Part shown: in pieces, positions 15,699 to 24,821 of the stretch
Layout of the letters: the number at the start of each line of letters is the position of its first letter
Position numbering within the stretch: position 1 is the first letter of the stretch
Source of the DNA: Clostridiales bacterium
GTDB taxonomy: Bacteria > Bacillota > Clostridia > Christensenellales > Pumilibacteraceae
Assembly: GCA_022508445.1 (NCBI GenBank)
Contig: JAFLVG010000002.1
Location: forward strand, 124,001-188,000
DNA: 64,000 nucleotides
Reading direction: 5' to 3'
The notes under the pieces: generated by a model
The model's database searches: none
What the model was told of the DNA's origin: nothing
Seen by the model: the letters and a program-made list of their open reading frames with translations, nothing else
Made by a program: the position numbers and the translations under genes

Positions 15699-16385
15699 AT
15701 GAGAATATTTGATAAGATTTTATTGTGCATAGCAAGCGTAATTACTACGGCGCTTATATTATATTTAGTAGTTATTCCAAAGCCGAAAGAGTTTACATCG
15801 TATTTGGCTTTGTCATTTGTTGTTTTATTAGACGGTATCTCTATTTATAATCTATTGCCTAAGCATCCACGCTTAAAGCGTCCCAAAACAGTTTCCGCCA
15901 GACTTGTTCTGTGGTTGTCGGCCGTACTGTATTGCTGTTTTGTTGGTGTCGCATTATTAACGGAAGCGTTTATGCTGTCCGAGAGCACAAAGGCTAAAAT
16001 TATAGCGATGGTGTTTGACTGTATATTCGGAGCCATTGGCTTGGCATCGCTTGTTGGGCTTATTTGGTTGTTTGTCGAATATATACTTATATTAAAATGC
16101 TTACAGCATGGTGAGGTATTCATAGCGGAATTCGTTAGCATCGGCAAATCGATTAAGTACGTATACGGAGAGCGCGTATCGGGCTATACGTCGAGTATCA
16201 CATTACATGGTGTTGTTTTTAAATTTACCGTTGACGGACGTGAAATTACAAAATGCAGTAAGCGCGTATTTACTTGGGAAGAAGTACAAAGCTTGCAAAA
16301 AAAGAAAACTTTCAATATAAGATATAACAATATTGTTGCAGTAATAGACGAAATTCCGAAAGAATTTCACGAAGATAGTAATTAA
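15699..16385 (+). CDS. Unknown membrane protein between rnc and smc
   Basis: A 228-residue protein I do not recognise with confidence. Hydrophobic helices lie near residues 7-28, 34-52, 70-92 and 104-130. A C-terminal soluble part of about 95 residues follows and is mostly beta-like (from HGEVFIAEFVSIG to the end). The layout of membrane helices plus a small beta domain resembles DUF3592-type proteins, but that is only a resemblance. It starts 7 bases after rnc with no clear Shine-Dalgarno. It appears more AT-rich than the flanking rnc and smc genes, with many TTA/ATA codons, which suggests later insertion into this conserved gene order. Confidence 0.65.
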   Translation: MRIFDKILLCIASVITTALILYLVVIPKPKEFTSYLALSFVVLLDGISIYNLLPKHPRLKRPKTVSARLVLWLSAVLYCCFVGVALLTEAFMLSESTKAKIIAMVFDCIFGAIGLASLVGLIWLFVEYILILKCLQHGEVFIAEFVSIGKSIKYVYGERVSGYTSSITLHGVVFKFTVDGREITKCSKRVFTWEEVQSLQKKKTFNIRYNNIVAVIDEIPKEFHEDSN

Positions 16386-16416
16386 GTAAAATTCGACCTC
16401 ATACTATAAAATTCGA

Positions 16417-16445
16417 TTGATTTTTTATGTATAGCATGTTATAAT
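16417..16445 (+). promoter_or_regulatory. Promoter of smc
   Basis: -35 TTGATT (16417-16422), 17-base spacer, -10 TATAAT (16440-16445) preceded by TGT (extended -10). The leader to the TTG start is about 65 bases. Confidence 0.8.
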
Positions 16446-16518
16446 ATAACCTGTGTATTTAGGCGAAAGTATTATTCGTAAGGCGCACACAGTTGTTTTG
16501 CATTAAAAGGTAAAAGCA

Positions 16519-19500
16519 TTGAAGTTTAAAAAGCTCTCCTTAATTGGATTTAAATCCTTTGCGAATAAACTCGAAGTAAAGTTCGGCGAAGGCATAACCG
16601 CGATTGTCGGTCCTAACGGATGCGGAAAGAGCAATGTTGCAGACGCTGTGCGCTGGGTGCTTGGTGAGCAGTCGGCCAAGCTTTTGCGTGGCTCGAATAT
16701 GCAGGACGTCATATTCAGCGGCACTGAAAAGCGCAAGGCGCTGTCGTATGCAGAGGTAGCATTGACGTTCGACAATCATAACCGCTCGCTTTTCCCGTCG
16801 TACGACTACGAAGAGGTCGTTATTTCGCGCAAGCTGTTCCGCTCGGGCGAAAGCGAGTATTACCGCAACGGCAGTCTTTGCAGGCTTCGGGATATTAACG
16901 AAATGCTGCGCGACGCGGGATTTGCTATCGAGGGCTATACCATTATCGGTCAAGGTAGGGTAATGGAGATAATCAATTCCAAACCCGAGGATAGGCGCTC
17001 GATATTCGAAGAAGCCGCAGGAATCAGCAAATATAAATACAAGAAGAACGAGGCCGAGCGCAAGAACGCGAGAACACGCGAAAATCTTGTGCGGCTCAAC
17101 GATATTTTGTCAAACGATACAGAGCGTTTGGCGCCGCTTGCGCGTCAGGCGGAAAAGACGCGAATATATTTCGATTTGAAAGAGCGGCTCAAACACCACG
17201 AGATAAATCTGTACATAAACCAATACGAAACGGCGTCGAGTACAAAGGACAGGCTGTCCGAAGTGATTTCCGGGATCGACGCTCAAATCGCCGAACAACA
17301 GGGATTATACAATCAAGCAACCTCCGACTACAATAATGCCATGTCGGAACTGCAATCGATAGATTCCAATCTCGAAAAGCTTCGCGCGGAGCTTTTGGAT
17401 TTGTCCGTCGATAAAGAAAAAGTCGCAGGGCAGATAGGTCTGTATAGGCAACAGCTCGACAGTTTAAGCAGTCAGAACATGTCGCTCATGGCGACCAACT
17501 CGGCGCTTAACGATAACTATAACAATCTGACCGAAACCGCTACTCAAAAGCAAAATGAGTTGAATATCAAGTCCGAGCTTCTCAAAACTACTCGTGAAGA
17601 ATACGAAAAGCTTAACGCGGAGTACACTCGAATTGCCGACAAGGTGATTGAGGAGGAATCGCGCATCAACGCCATGAGAAAGGCGCTTATCGATGCTATG
17701 GAACGCCGTGCCGCCGTCAACCGAAGCGTCGGCGAATTAACGGCGGAGCGAGCGAGCCTCGAAGAGCAATCGGCAGAATATTCGGCGCGCATCAAAAGTT
17801 TGAGCGAGCGCATCGAGACGGCTACCATAGACCTCGACAACAGATCGGCAGAGCTTGAAAAACTGCAAGCCGAGTGCGCAGGGCTTACCGAACAAAAAAC
17901 CGGCATGGCGGCGGAGAACGCCGAGTGCGTGGACAGGCTTAACGTACTAAACGCGGAGATAGGTCGCGGCAAGCAGGACTTATCGGCACTTGTTTCGCGT
18001 AAAAAGGTGTTGGAGGACGTCCAAAAAGACGCCTACACCCATTCCGTGCGCAAGCTTTTGGACGATTCCAACTCCAACATGCGTATAAGAGCCGCTATTG
18101 TCGGAGTTATCGGTCAAGTAATAACCGTCAAGGAAGGATTCGAGGCGGCGGTAGATATGGCGCTCGGCACCGCGGTCAACAATATCGTCACAAAAGACGA
18201 GGACGACGCGAAGCTACTCGTCGAGCATTTGAAAGCCAACAAGTACGGCAGAGCCACGTTTTTGCCCATTACGAGCTTTAAACCGCGCTCTATCGATCAG
18301 AGCTTAATGCCGCTCTTGGAGCGTGACGGCTGTTACGGCGTTGCGACAAACGCAGTATCTTACGACAGTATTTTCGATCCTGTTATCAAGGGCTTGCTCG
18401 GCAGTACCGTCATTGTCGACAATATGGATACCGCAGTCGCTCTCGCGCGCGACAGCAAGTATGCGTTCCGCATTGTCACGCTCGACGGAGATATAGTAAC
18501 GCCGCAGGGCGCAATTACGGGCGGCAGTAAAAAGTCGGACGCGACCAATGTGTTTGCGCACGAGCGCACTCTTAAAGAGATTACAGCGCAAGTGGACGTG
18601 CTTAAAGCCAATATCGAAAAAGGTCAGGCGGAGCGCGACGAGCTCGTTCGCCGTAGCGACGAGCTTGTAAAGCGTGTGCGCGAGCTTACCGAAGATATCA
18701 GAGAGTATGAGCTTGCTATTGCATCAAGGACCGCGGAGCTTGCGGCTATGCGCGGCGAGATGAATGTTTTAACGGACAGTAAGGCCGCGGACGAGCATGC
18801 TCTCAACCTCATGCGCGAGAGGCTTGTCAATATTGTTGCCGATCTCGACGCGGTGGAAAAAACGCAAGGCGACATCGGCGTAGACGCGCGCAACGAGGAA
18901 ACCGCGCGCATTAACAGGGAATTCGACGAGCTTCGCGCAGAGCGCGACAGATTGCACAGCAGTGTTGTCGAAGCCAACTTGCAGATTGTGACGCTTGAAA
19001 AAGATACGGAGGCGTTGCAAAACGATATTGCGCGCGTAAAGAGCGAGGCGGTTGCGACAGTTCAACGCATTGAGAACAACAACATGACGATTCTCGGCAA
19101 CAACCGCGCAATGCAGGAGTTCGACGATAAAATCAAGCGTCTTACCGAGAGCAATTCGGACGGCAACGACAAGCGCAGAGAGGAGATAAAATCGAAGCTC
19201 GACGGCTTGTCGCAGTATAAAGCCGATTTGAATGTCAAGACCGTAGAGAGCGACAAGGCTCGGCTCGAATATAACGACGCTATTGCGGCGCTTACCGAGC
19301 GCAAGCACGAGCAGGAAATTTTGCTTACGCAAGTTGACGTGAACATGGACATGATGCAGCAACGCGTAAGCGAAGAGTACGGTTTGGGATATGAGGACTG
19401 CTTGCAGTTCAAGGACGAGAGCTACGACGCGGAGAGCGGCGAGATAGAAGTGGCAAAGCTCAAACGCCGTATCGCAAGCCTCGGCAGTATAAACGAGAAC

Positions 19501-20112
19501 GCAATAGAAGAGGCGCAGGAGCTGTCGCAAAAGTGCAACAAGCTCTCGCTTCAACGCGACGATATGATGAAAAGCCTTGCCGACGAGGAGCGCATTATCA
19601 AAGAGATGTCGGCGAACATGATGCGCGACTTCGACGCGTGTTTCGAGAAAATTCGCACCAATTTCCGCGCGATCTTCTCCGAGCTTTTCAACGGCGGCAC
19701 TGCGGATTTGGAGCTTACCGAAAACGAGGATCCGCTTCTTCGCGGCGTGGAGATCAAAGCACAACCTCCGGCAAAGCATTTGCAGTCCATATCGCTCCTT
19801 TCGGGCGGAGAGAAAACCCTGACCGCGATTGCAATACTGTTTGCCATCATGAAGCTTCGCCCCATGCCGTTCTGCCTTCTCGACGAGATAGAGGCGGCGC
19901 TCGACGACGCGAACGTCGGTCGCGTTGCAAACATGCTCAAAAAGTTCTCGATAAACACCCAGCTCATCGTTATAACCCACAGAAAACCGACAATGGAGCA
20001 GGCCGACTGCCTGTACGGCGTTACCATGGAAGAAAAAGGTGTATCGTCCATCGTTTCGGTACGGCTGTCCGACGCTTTGAAGAATGCGGAAACGGTCGCC
20101 GCCGAGCAGTAG
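16519..20112 (+). CDS. smc: Chromosome segregation ATPase SMC
   Basis: A 1197-residue SMC, close to the roughly 1190 typical of Gram-positives, that condenses and segregates chromosomes. Walker A GPNGCGKS is at residues 31-38. Long coiled coils cover about 165-510 and 680-1020. The hinge spans about 525-665 and ends in TPQGAITGGS. The ABC signature LLSGGEKTL lies near 1093 and Walker B FCLLDEIEAALDD near 1120. The start is TTG, preceded by AAAGGT, and MKFKKLSLIGFKSF is the expected N-terminus. It has its own promoter, and ftsY follows after 30 bases. Its partners scpA and scpB are not in this window. Confidence 0.97.
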   Translation: MKFKKLSLIGFKSFANKLEVKFGEGITAIVGPNGCGKSNVADAVRWVLGEQSAKLLRGSNMQDVIFSGTEKRKALSYAEVALTFDNHNRSLFPSYDYEEVVISRKLFRSGESEYYRNGSLCRLRDINEMLRDAGFAIEGYTIIGQGRVMEIINSKPEDRRSIFEEAAGISKYKYKKNEAERKNARTRENLVRLNDILSNDTERLAPLARQAEKTRIYFDLKERLKHHEINLYINQYETASSTKDRLSEVISGIDAQIAEQQGLYNQATSDYNNAMSELQSIDSNLEKLRAELLDLSVDKEKVAGQIGLYRQQLDSLSSQNMSLMATNSALNDNYNNLTETATQKQNELNIKSELLKTTREEYEKLNAEYTRIADKVIEEESRINAMRKALIDAMERRAAVNRSVGELTAERASLEEQSAEYSARIKSLSERIETATIDLDNRSAELEKLQAECAGLTEQKTGMAAENAECVDRLNVLNAEIGRGKQDLSALVSRKKVLEDVQKDAYTHSVRKLLDDSNSNMRIRAAIVGVIGQVITVKEGFEAAVDMALGTAVNNIVTKDEDDAKLLVEHLKANKYGRATFLPITSFKPRSIDQSLMPLLERDGCYGVATNAVSYDSIFDPVIKGLLGSTVIVDNMDTAVALARDSKYAFRIVTLDGDIVTPQGAITGGSKKSDATNVFAHERTLKEITAQVDVLKANIEKGQAERDELVRRSDELVKRVRELTEDIREYELAIASRTAELAAMRGEMNVLTDSKAADEHALNLMRERLVNIVADLDAVEKTQGDIGVDARNEETARINREFDELRAERDRLHSSVVEANLQIVTLEKDTEALQNDIARVKSEAVATVQRIENNNMTILGNNRAMQEFDDKIKRLTESNSDGNDKRREEIKSKLDGLSQYKADLNVKTVESDKARLEYNDAIAALTERKHEQEILLTQVDVNMDMMQQRVSEEYGLGYEDCLQFKDESYDAESGEIEVAKLKRRIASLGSINENAIEEAQELSQKCNKLSLQRDDMMKSLADEERIIKEMSANMMRDFDACFEKIRTNFRAIFSELFNGGTADLELTENEDPLLRGVEIKAQPPAKHLQSISLLSGGEKTLTAIAILFAIMKLRPMPFCLLDEIEAALDDANVGRVANMLKKFSINTQLIVITHRKPTMEQADCLYGVTMEEKGVSSIVSVRLSDALKNAETVAAEQ

Positions 20113-20142
20113 CACTACGAGATAAGGAGATAAAGGCAGGTT

Positions 20143-21048
20143 ATGGGACTGTTTTCCAAAATCAAAGCGGGACTGAAACGCACGAAAGAGGCGATTGCCT
20201 ATAAGCTGAATAAGCTGTTTACGGGCGGCGTCCTTACCGACGAATTCTACGACGAACTCGAAGAAACGCTGTTGACGTCCGATATCGGCGCTGAAACAAC
20301 CGAAAATATAATGGACAGGCTAAAAGACGAGATAGACAGACAGCACATACGCGATACGGCGAAGGTGCGCGACGTGCTTAAATCAATACTCGTCGAGCTT
20401 CTCGAAGAAAACGAATTGCCCGAATATAACTATCCGCTCGTCATCATGCTGTCGGGCGTGAACGGCGTCGGCAAAACAACGGCGATAGGCAAGCTCGCAA
20501 AAAAATTCAAGTCGCAAGGCAAATCGGTGACGATCGCCGCGGCAGACACGTTCAGAGCGGCCGCCGCAGACCAGCTCACCGTGTGGGCGGAGCGTGCCGG
20601 CGTTCGCATAATCAAGCACGCAGAGGGTGCAGATCCGGCGGCAGTTGTGTACGACGCGGCGCAAAGCGTAAAGAGCAAGAACGGCGACGTGCTGCTTATA
20701 GACACGGCAGGCAGACTCCACAACAAGAAAAACCTCATGGAGGAGCTCAAAAAGATTGCGCGCGTCGTAGGTCGTGAGCTACCTAATGCAACCGTGCTTA
20801 ACTACATTGTTCTCGACGCCACAACAGGACAGAACGCGATTTCGCAGGTCGATATTTTCAACGAAGCGATAGACATCGACGGAATAATACTCACAAAGCT
20901 CGACGGCACGGCAAAGGGCGGCGTGGTGCTTGCAATAGCTGGTGAGCTGTCCGTTCCCGTCGTGTACGTCGGCGTCGGTGAGGGCATTGACGACTTGGAG
21001 GATTTCGACGCGGACGATTTTGTGAACGGAATCATGGGCGACGAGTAA
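20143..21048 (+). CDS. ftsY: Signal recognition particle receptor FtsY
   Basis: A 301-residue SRP-receptor GTPase that docks SRP-ribosome complexes at the membrane. The N domain covers about residues 1-100. The G domain has GVNGVGKTT near residue 104, DTFRAAAADQL, DTAGRLHNKK and TKLDGTAKGG. It is short because the acidic A domain found in E. coli is absent; the N-terminus MGLFSKIKAGLKRTKE is the amphipathic membrane-binding helix of Gram-positive FtsY. It follows smc closely and is followed by a gene-free stretch and terminator, so ylxM-ffh is transcribed separately. Confidence 0.97.
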   Translation: MGLFSKIKAGLKRTKEAIAYKLNKLFTGGVLTDEFYDELEETLLTSDIGAETTENIMDRLKDEIDRQHIRDTAKVRDVLKSILVELLEENELPEYNYPLVIMLSGVNGVGKTTAIGKLAKKFKSQGKSVTIAAADTFRAAAADQLTVWAERAGVRIIKHAEGADPAAVVYDAAQSVKSKNGDVLLIDTAGRLHNKKNLMEELKKIARVVGRELPNATVLNYIVLDATTGQNAISQVDIFNEAIDIDGIILTKLDGTAKGGVVLAIAGELSVPVVYVGVGEGIDDLEDFDADDFVNGIMGDE

Positions 21049-21257
21049 ATTAAGTAATAGGTAAAGTGAGTAGAGAAGATATATGCGCGTTGCGCCGTGA
21101 ATGTGCGGATTGCTCGCATCGGTCGAAATGACTGATGATTTGGATTAAGCAATAACTTTGAGAACGGTGTTCAAGCAATTATTACCGCAAAGACATTATT
21201 CTGGTGTAACGTCATACAACCAATCACCGAAAACACACGACACGTAAAAATTTCTTG

Positions 21258-21290
21258 CCTACTTCTTTTTTATAAGAAGTAGGTTTTTTT
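21258..21290 (+). terminator. Terminator of the smc-ftsY unit
   Basis: Stem CCTACTTCTT/AAGAAGTAGG with a T/A loop and seven T. It ends 45 bases before the ylxM palindrome. In the rest of the gap (21049-21257) I see no gene; a check for SRP RNA core motifs (GGAAG, AGCAGCC) found none. Confidence 0.88.
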
Positions 21291-21311
21291 AAAAGAAGTA
21301 AGCAAAAACGC

Positions 21312-21340
21312 TTGCAATTAAGATAATAATATAGTATAAT
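21312..21340 (+). promoter_or_regulatory. Promoter of ylxM-ffh
   Basis: -35 TTGCAA (21312-21317), 17-base spacer, -10 TATAAT (21335-21340). The -10 overlaps the left arm of the palindrome at 21336-21377. Confidence 0.75.
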
Positions 21341-21377
21341 CACGGTGTAAAGTAATATTGCTTTACACCGTGATTAT
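21336..21377. promoter_or_regulatory. Perfect 17-bp palindrome over the ylxM -10 box and start codon
   Basis: Left arm 21336-21352 (ATAATCACGGTGTAAAG), 8-base spacer TAATATTG, right arm 21361-21377, exact reverse complement. The left arm contains five of the six -10 bases; the right arm ends in the A and T of the ylxM ATG. There is no T run after it, so it is not a terminator. It is probably an operator, with a possible RNA-level effect on transcripts that start upstream. Confidence 0.75.
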
Positions 21378-21702
21378 GAGCAAGGATCTTAACATAAGCA
21401 GATTATGCGACGTATACGGCGAACTGTTGACCGAGCATAGGCGCGAAGTGGTACGCGACTATTACGACTGCGATTTGTCGCTCGCGGAGATTGCGGAAAA
21501 CCTCGGCATAACAAGACAGGCCGCGCTGTGCAGTATCAAACAAGCGGAAAAGCAGTTGAACGAGTACGAAAGTAAGCTCGGCATTGCGGCAAAAACGGAC
21601 GCGCTCGAACGCGAGCTTAAAGAGATCTTGCAGTCTAATGAAAGCATGTCGAACATAAAAGCGCGATTGCAAACGATTATAGACGGTTTGCGACAGCAGT
21701 GA
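21376..21702 (+). CDS. ylxM: YlxM/p13-like helix-turn-helix protein
   Basis: A 108-residue protein of the YlxM family, small sigma-70 region-4-like helix-turn-helix proteins encoded beside ffh in Gram-positives and proposed to modulate SRP. The HTH is LSLAEIAENLGITRQAA near residues 34-50, and a charged helical C-terminus follows. The ATG at 21376 fits the family N-terminus (short lead, then LCDVYGELLTEHRR). A TTG six codons earlier is in frame but lies inside the palindrome spacer. Neither start has a Shine-Dalgarno. The stop is 7 bases before ffh. The palindrome over its promoter and start codon suggests autoregulation, which is an inference. Confidence 0.88.
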   Translation: MSKDLNISRLCDVYGELLTEHRREVVRDYYDCDLSLAEIAENLGITRQAALCSIKQAEKQLNEYESKLGIAAKTDALERELKEILQSNESMSNIKARLQTIIDGLRQQ

Positions 21703-21709
21703 GGTAGTT

Positions 21710-23053
21710 ATGGGATTATTCTCTTCACTTGCCGAAAAGCTCGGCAACGTATTTTCCAAAATAACGTCGCGCGGTAAGCTCACCGAAGGCGATATAAAAC
21801 AAGCAATGCGCGAGATACGCATAGCGCTTTTGGAGGCCGACGTCAACTACGCGGTAGTCAAGGATTTTGTCGCGCGCGTATCCGAAAAAGCGGTCGGCGA
21901 GCAGGTTTTAAAATCGCTCACGCCCGGCCAGCAGGTTGTCAAGATAGTAAACGACGAGCTCATCGCACTCATGGGCTCGACCAATTCCAAGCTCGAAGTC
22001 GCGCCCAAGCCGCCTACGGTTATCATGATGTGCGGACTTCAAGGCGCAGGCAAAACGACGTTTTGCGGCAAGCTCGGCGCATATCTCACAAAGCAAGGCA
22101 AAAAACCGATGTTTGCGGCGTGCGACGTGTACCGCCCTGCGGCTATTAACCAGCTCCAAGTAGTGGGCAAGCGCGTAAACATCCCCGTATTCGAGCAAGG
22201 CACGGGCAATCCCGTCAAGATCGCGGCGCACGCCGTAGAGGAAGCCGTAAAGCTCGGTTACGACACTGTTATCATCGATACCGCAGGTCGGCTCCACATC
22301 AACGAGCAGTTGATGAACGAGCTCAAAGAAATCAAGCAAAAAACCAATCCCGCGGAAATTCTCTTGACTGTCGACGCAATGACCGGTCAGGACGCGGTCA
22401 ACGTGGCAAAGACGTTCAACGACGAGCTCGACATCACCGGAGTAATTCTCACAAAGCTCGACGGCGACACGCGCGGCGGCGCGGCGCTTTCCATACGCTC
22501 GGTCACGGGCAAGCCGATTAAGTTCTGCGGCACGGGCGAAAAGACCGGCGATATCGAGCCGTTTTATCCCGACAGAATGGCGTCGCGAATACTCGGCATG
22601 GGCGACGTGCTTACGCTGATTGAAAAGGCGCAGGAAGCTGTTTCCGAAGAAGAACTCAAAAAAATGGAAAAGCGCATGCGCGAAAACAAATTCACGCTCG
22701 AAGACTTCTTGACGCAGTTCAAATCTATCGCCAAAATGGGCGACATAAACGAGGTCGTTGCGATGATTCCCGGCATGAGCCGCGCAAACGTCGATTCCAA
22801 ACAGATAGACGAGCGCATAAGCAAGTACAAATCGATAATCCTATCGATGACACCGCACGAGCGCACACACCCCGAGATAATCAAATCTTCGCGCAGAAAA
22901 CGCATAGCCGCAGGAAGCGGAACAAGCGTTCAGGAGGTCAATGCACTGTTAAAGCAGTACGACCAGACGCGTGAAATGATGAAGGCCGCAAGTTCGGGCA
23001 AAATGCCCATGCAACCGCAGAAAATCATACGCCAAAAGCGTAGATTCAGATAA
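21710..23053 (+). CDS. ffh: Signal recognition particle protein Ffh
   Basis: A 447-residue SRP54 GTPase that binds signal sequences of nascent membrane and secreted proteins. The NG domain has [15 protein letters not shown] near residues 106-120, [24 protein letters not shown] and [14 protein letters not shown]. The methionine-rich M domain runs from about 300 to the end and includes the RNA-binding segment [18 protein letters not shown]. The Lys/Arg-rich C-terminus [10 protein letters not shown] is typical. It is translated just after ylxM, and rpsP follows after 35 bases with its own strong Shine-Dalgarno. The SRP RNA gene was not found in this window. Confidence 0.97.
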   Translation: MGLFSSLAEKLGNVFSKITSRGKLTEGDIKQAMREIRIALLEADVNYAVVKDFVARVSEKAVGEQVLKSLTPGQQVVKIVNDELIALMGSTNSKLEVAPKPPTVIMMCGLQGAGKTTFCGKLGAYLTKQGKKPMFAACDVYRPAAINQLQVVGKRVNIPVFEQGTGNPVKIAAHAVEEAVKLGYDTVIIDTAGRLHINEQLMNELKEIKQKTNPAEILLTVDAMTGQDAVNVAKTFNDELDITGVILTKLDGDTRGGAALSIRSVTGKPIKFCGTGEKTGDIEPFYPDRMASRILGMGDVLTLIEKAQEAVSEEELKKMEKRMRENKFTLEDFLTQFKSIAKMGDINEVVAMIPGMSRANVDSKQIDERISKYKSIILSMTPHERTHPEIIKSSRRKRIAAGSGTSVQEVNALLKQYDQTREMMKAASSGKMPMQPQKIIRQKRRFR

Positions 23054-23088
23054 AACAAAAATCAACTTTCTTTAAGGAGAAAAAAATC

Positions 23089-23379
23089 ATGGTAAAAATC
23101 AGACTCACACGCCTCGGCGATCACAAATCCCCGTTCTACCGCATAATCGTTGCCGACTCGCGCTCGCCGCGTGACGGACGGTTTATCGAAGTACTCGGAA
23201 CATACGATCCGCACCTCGACGACGGGCTTAAAGTCGACGTAGAAAAGTCCAAGCAATGGATTAAGAACGGCGCACAACCCACGGACACCGTTCGCGCGCT
23301 TTTGGTCAAAGCCGGCGCTTTGGAAACCAAAAAATCCACGCAAAAGACCAAGGTCGACAAGAAGAAGAAAGCGGAGTAA
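23089..23379 (+). CDS. rpsP: 30S ribosomal protein S16
   Basis: A 96-residue S16. The N-terminus [20 protein letters not shown] matches the family, and [20 protein letters not shown] is the conserved core. A short Lys-rich tail follows. It belongs to 30S body assembly. An AAGGAG Shine-Dalgarno precedes the ATG. The stop overlaps the next gene's ATG as TAATG. The order ffh-rpsP-khpA-rimM-trmD is the standard arrangement. Confidence 0.97.
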   Translation: MVKIRLTRLGDHKSPFYRIIVADSRSPRDGRFIEVLGTYDPHLDDGLKVDVEKSKQWIKNGAQPTDTVRALLVKAGALETKKSTQKTKVDKKKKAE

Positions 23380-23603
23380 TGCCCATGACGGAGCTTGTTA
23401 AATACATTGTTACTGCTCTTGTAGACGAAAAAGACCAAGTGTCGGTGACAGAGGACGGTGACGTTATTGTCGTCAAAGTCGCAAAAGACGATATGGGCAA
23501 GGTGATCGGCAAGCAAGGCAGGATAATCAAGTCGTTGCGGTCGGTCGTCAAAGCGGCGTCCGCCAAGCAAGGCAGAAACTGCACCGTCGAGATAGACGAG
23601 TAA
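23379..23603 (+). CDS. khpA: KH-domain RNA-binding protein KhpA (YlqC)
   Basis: A 74-residue single KH-domain protein. The GxxG loop is in MGKVIGKQGRIIKSLR, and the N-terminus MTELVKYIVTALVD matches the family. KhpA, with KhpB in many Gram-positives, binds RNA and affects cell division and envelope functions. The frame can start at 23379 (ATG overlapping the rpsP stop) or two codons later at 23385 (MTEL). The second matches relatives better, but coupling favours the first. It ends 5 bases before rimM. Confidence 0.93.
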   Translation: MPMTELVKYIVTALVDEKDQVSVTEDGDVIVVKVAKDDMGKVIGKQGRIIKSLRSVVKAASAKQGRNCTVEIDE

Positions 23604-23608
23604 ACGCG

Positions 23609-24127
23609 TTGCAGATTACAGTCGGACAAATCACAAAACCGCAAGGTGTGCGCGGCGAAGTCAAGGTCAAACCTATGACCGACGATTCGTCGCGCTTTCT
23701 CGTGCTTAAAACCGTCGATGTAGGCGGCAAGCCGCTCAAAATCGAAAGTGTGCGCGTAAACGGCGCCGATGTGTACATTAAGTTCGCCGGAATAAACGAT
23801 AGGAATGCCGCAGAGCTACTTCGCGGCAAGTTTATCGAGATAGACCGCGCGGCGGCAAAACCGCTCGAAAACGACGAATTTTTTATAGCCGACATCGTAG
23901 GCTCGACGCTCGTTGCGCGGATAAATGACGGAGAAACAATAATCGGAAAGATATTGTCGGTGCAATCGTTCGGTGCGGCCGACGTGTTCACGGTCGAGTG
24001 TGCGGACGGCAAGGGCATGACTTTTGCGTTCGTAAAAGCACTCTGCGCAAAGTATGATGAAGAAAAGCGGACGTTGAGCGTGGACGGCGACAGACTTTCG
24101 GAAGTGGCGGTGTACGATGAAGATTAG
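23609..24127 (+). CDS. rimM: Ribosome maturation factor RimM
   Basis: A 172-residue RimM that assists maturation of the 30S head by binding S19. The N-terminal domain begins QITVGQITKPQGVRGEVKV, where PQGVRGEVKV is the family hallmark, and a PRC-barrel-like C-terminal domain follows from about residue 90. The start is a TTG five bases after the khpA stop. The gene overlaps trmD by 11 bases, a common RimM-TrmD arrangement. No unusual features were seen. Confidence 0.93.
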   Translation: MQITVGQITKPQGVRGEVKVKPMTDDSSRFLVLKTVDVGGKPLKIESVRVNGADVYIKFAGINDRNAAELLRGKFIEIDRAAAKPLENDEFFIADIVGSTLVARINDGETIIGKILSVQSFGAADVFTVECADGKGMTFAFVKALCAKYDEEKRTLSVDGDRLSEVAVYDED

Positions 24128-24821
24128 AGCGATTACGCTTTTTCCAAAGATGTTCGACTGCCTGAACGAAAGCATTATCGGTCGGGCAATAAAGAGCGGC
24201 GTGCTTGACTTCGAGGCGGTCGATATTCGCGCTTATTCGAAGGACAAGCACCAAAAATGTGACGACACGCCGTATGGCGGCGGCGCAGGCATGGTCATGA
24301 CGCCACAGCCGATTTACGACTGCATAAACGCAGTCGATCCCAATCACGAGTATGTGCGCGTATACATGTCGCCCAAGGGTGAGCGGTTGTCGGACGGATT
24401 GTGCAGGACGCTTTCGGAGAATGAAAACATACTGCTTCTTTGCGGACATTACGAGGGAGTAGATCAGCGCGTTATCGATCTTTGTATCGACCGCGAAATT
24501 TCGATAGGCGACTACGTGCTTTCGGGCGGCGAGCTTGCCGCATTGGTAGTTATCGACGGCGTTTGTCGGTTTGTTGACGGCGTACTCGGAAGCTCCGTGT
24601 CGCACGAGGACGAGAGCTTTTCGGACGGACTGCTCGAATATCCGCATTACACGCGTCCGCCCGAGTTCATGGGAATGAAAGTCCCGGAAGTGCTGTTAAA
24701 CGGCAATCACAAAGAAATAGACAAGTTCCGTAAGGCACAGAGCGAGAAGCTCACTGCGGAGCGCCGCCCCGATCTTTTGAAAGTGACGGACGGCGAAAGC
24801 GAGGTGGACGGTGGACATTAA
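24117..24821 (+). CDS. trmD: tRNA (guanine-N1-)-methyltransferase TrmD
   Basis: A 234-residue SPOUT-class enzyme that makes m1G37 next to the anticodon of tRNAs with G36, preventing +1 frameshifts. It starts MKIRAITLFPKMFD. The knot region has YGGGAGMVM near residue 58, CGHYEGVDQRVID, and ISIGDYVLSGGELAALV, which form the S-adenosylmethionine pocket. It overlaps rimM by 11 bases and the ylqF gene by 11 bases. In many relatives rplS lies directly after trmD; here rplS has moved to about 50.9 kb and ylqF follows instead. Confidence 0.97.
   Translation: MKIRAITLFPKMFDCLNESIIGRAIKSGVLDFEAVDIRAYSKDKHQKCDDTPYGGGAGMVMTPQPIYDCINAVDPNHEYVRVYMSPKGERLSDGLCRTLSENENILLLCGHYEGVDQRVIDLCIDREISIGDYVLSGGELAALVVIDGVCRFVDGVLGSSVSHEDESFSDGLLEYPHYTRPPEFMGMKVPEVLLNGNHKEIDKFRKAQSEKLTAERRPDLLKVTDGESEVDGGH

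Noticed and set aside
18769-20115. A 448-codon open frame on the - strand within smc
   Set aside because: It is antisense to the conserved SMC head and coil, has no family motif, and reflects codon bias of the + strand gene. The same reasoning excludes the 353-codon antisense frame in atpD (31095-32156).
19533-20204. A 223-codon + strand frame in the end of smc, with Arg-rich product
   Set aside because: It overlaps the intact ATPase motifs of SMC and the start of ftsY, and its composition is typical of a shifted frame.
21049-21257. SRP RNA (4.5S) gene in the gap between ftsY and ylxM
   Set aside because: The location would suit it, but the conserved GGAAG/AGCAGCC core and the tetraloop stem could not be found on either strand.
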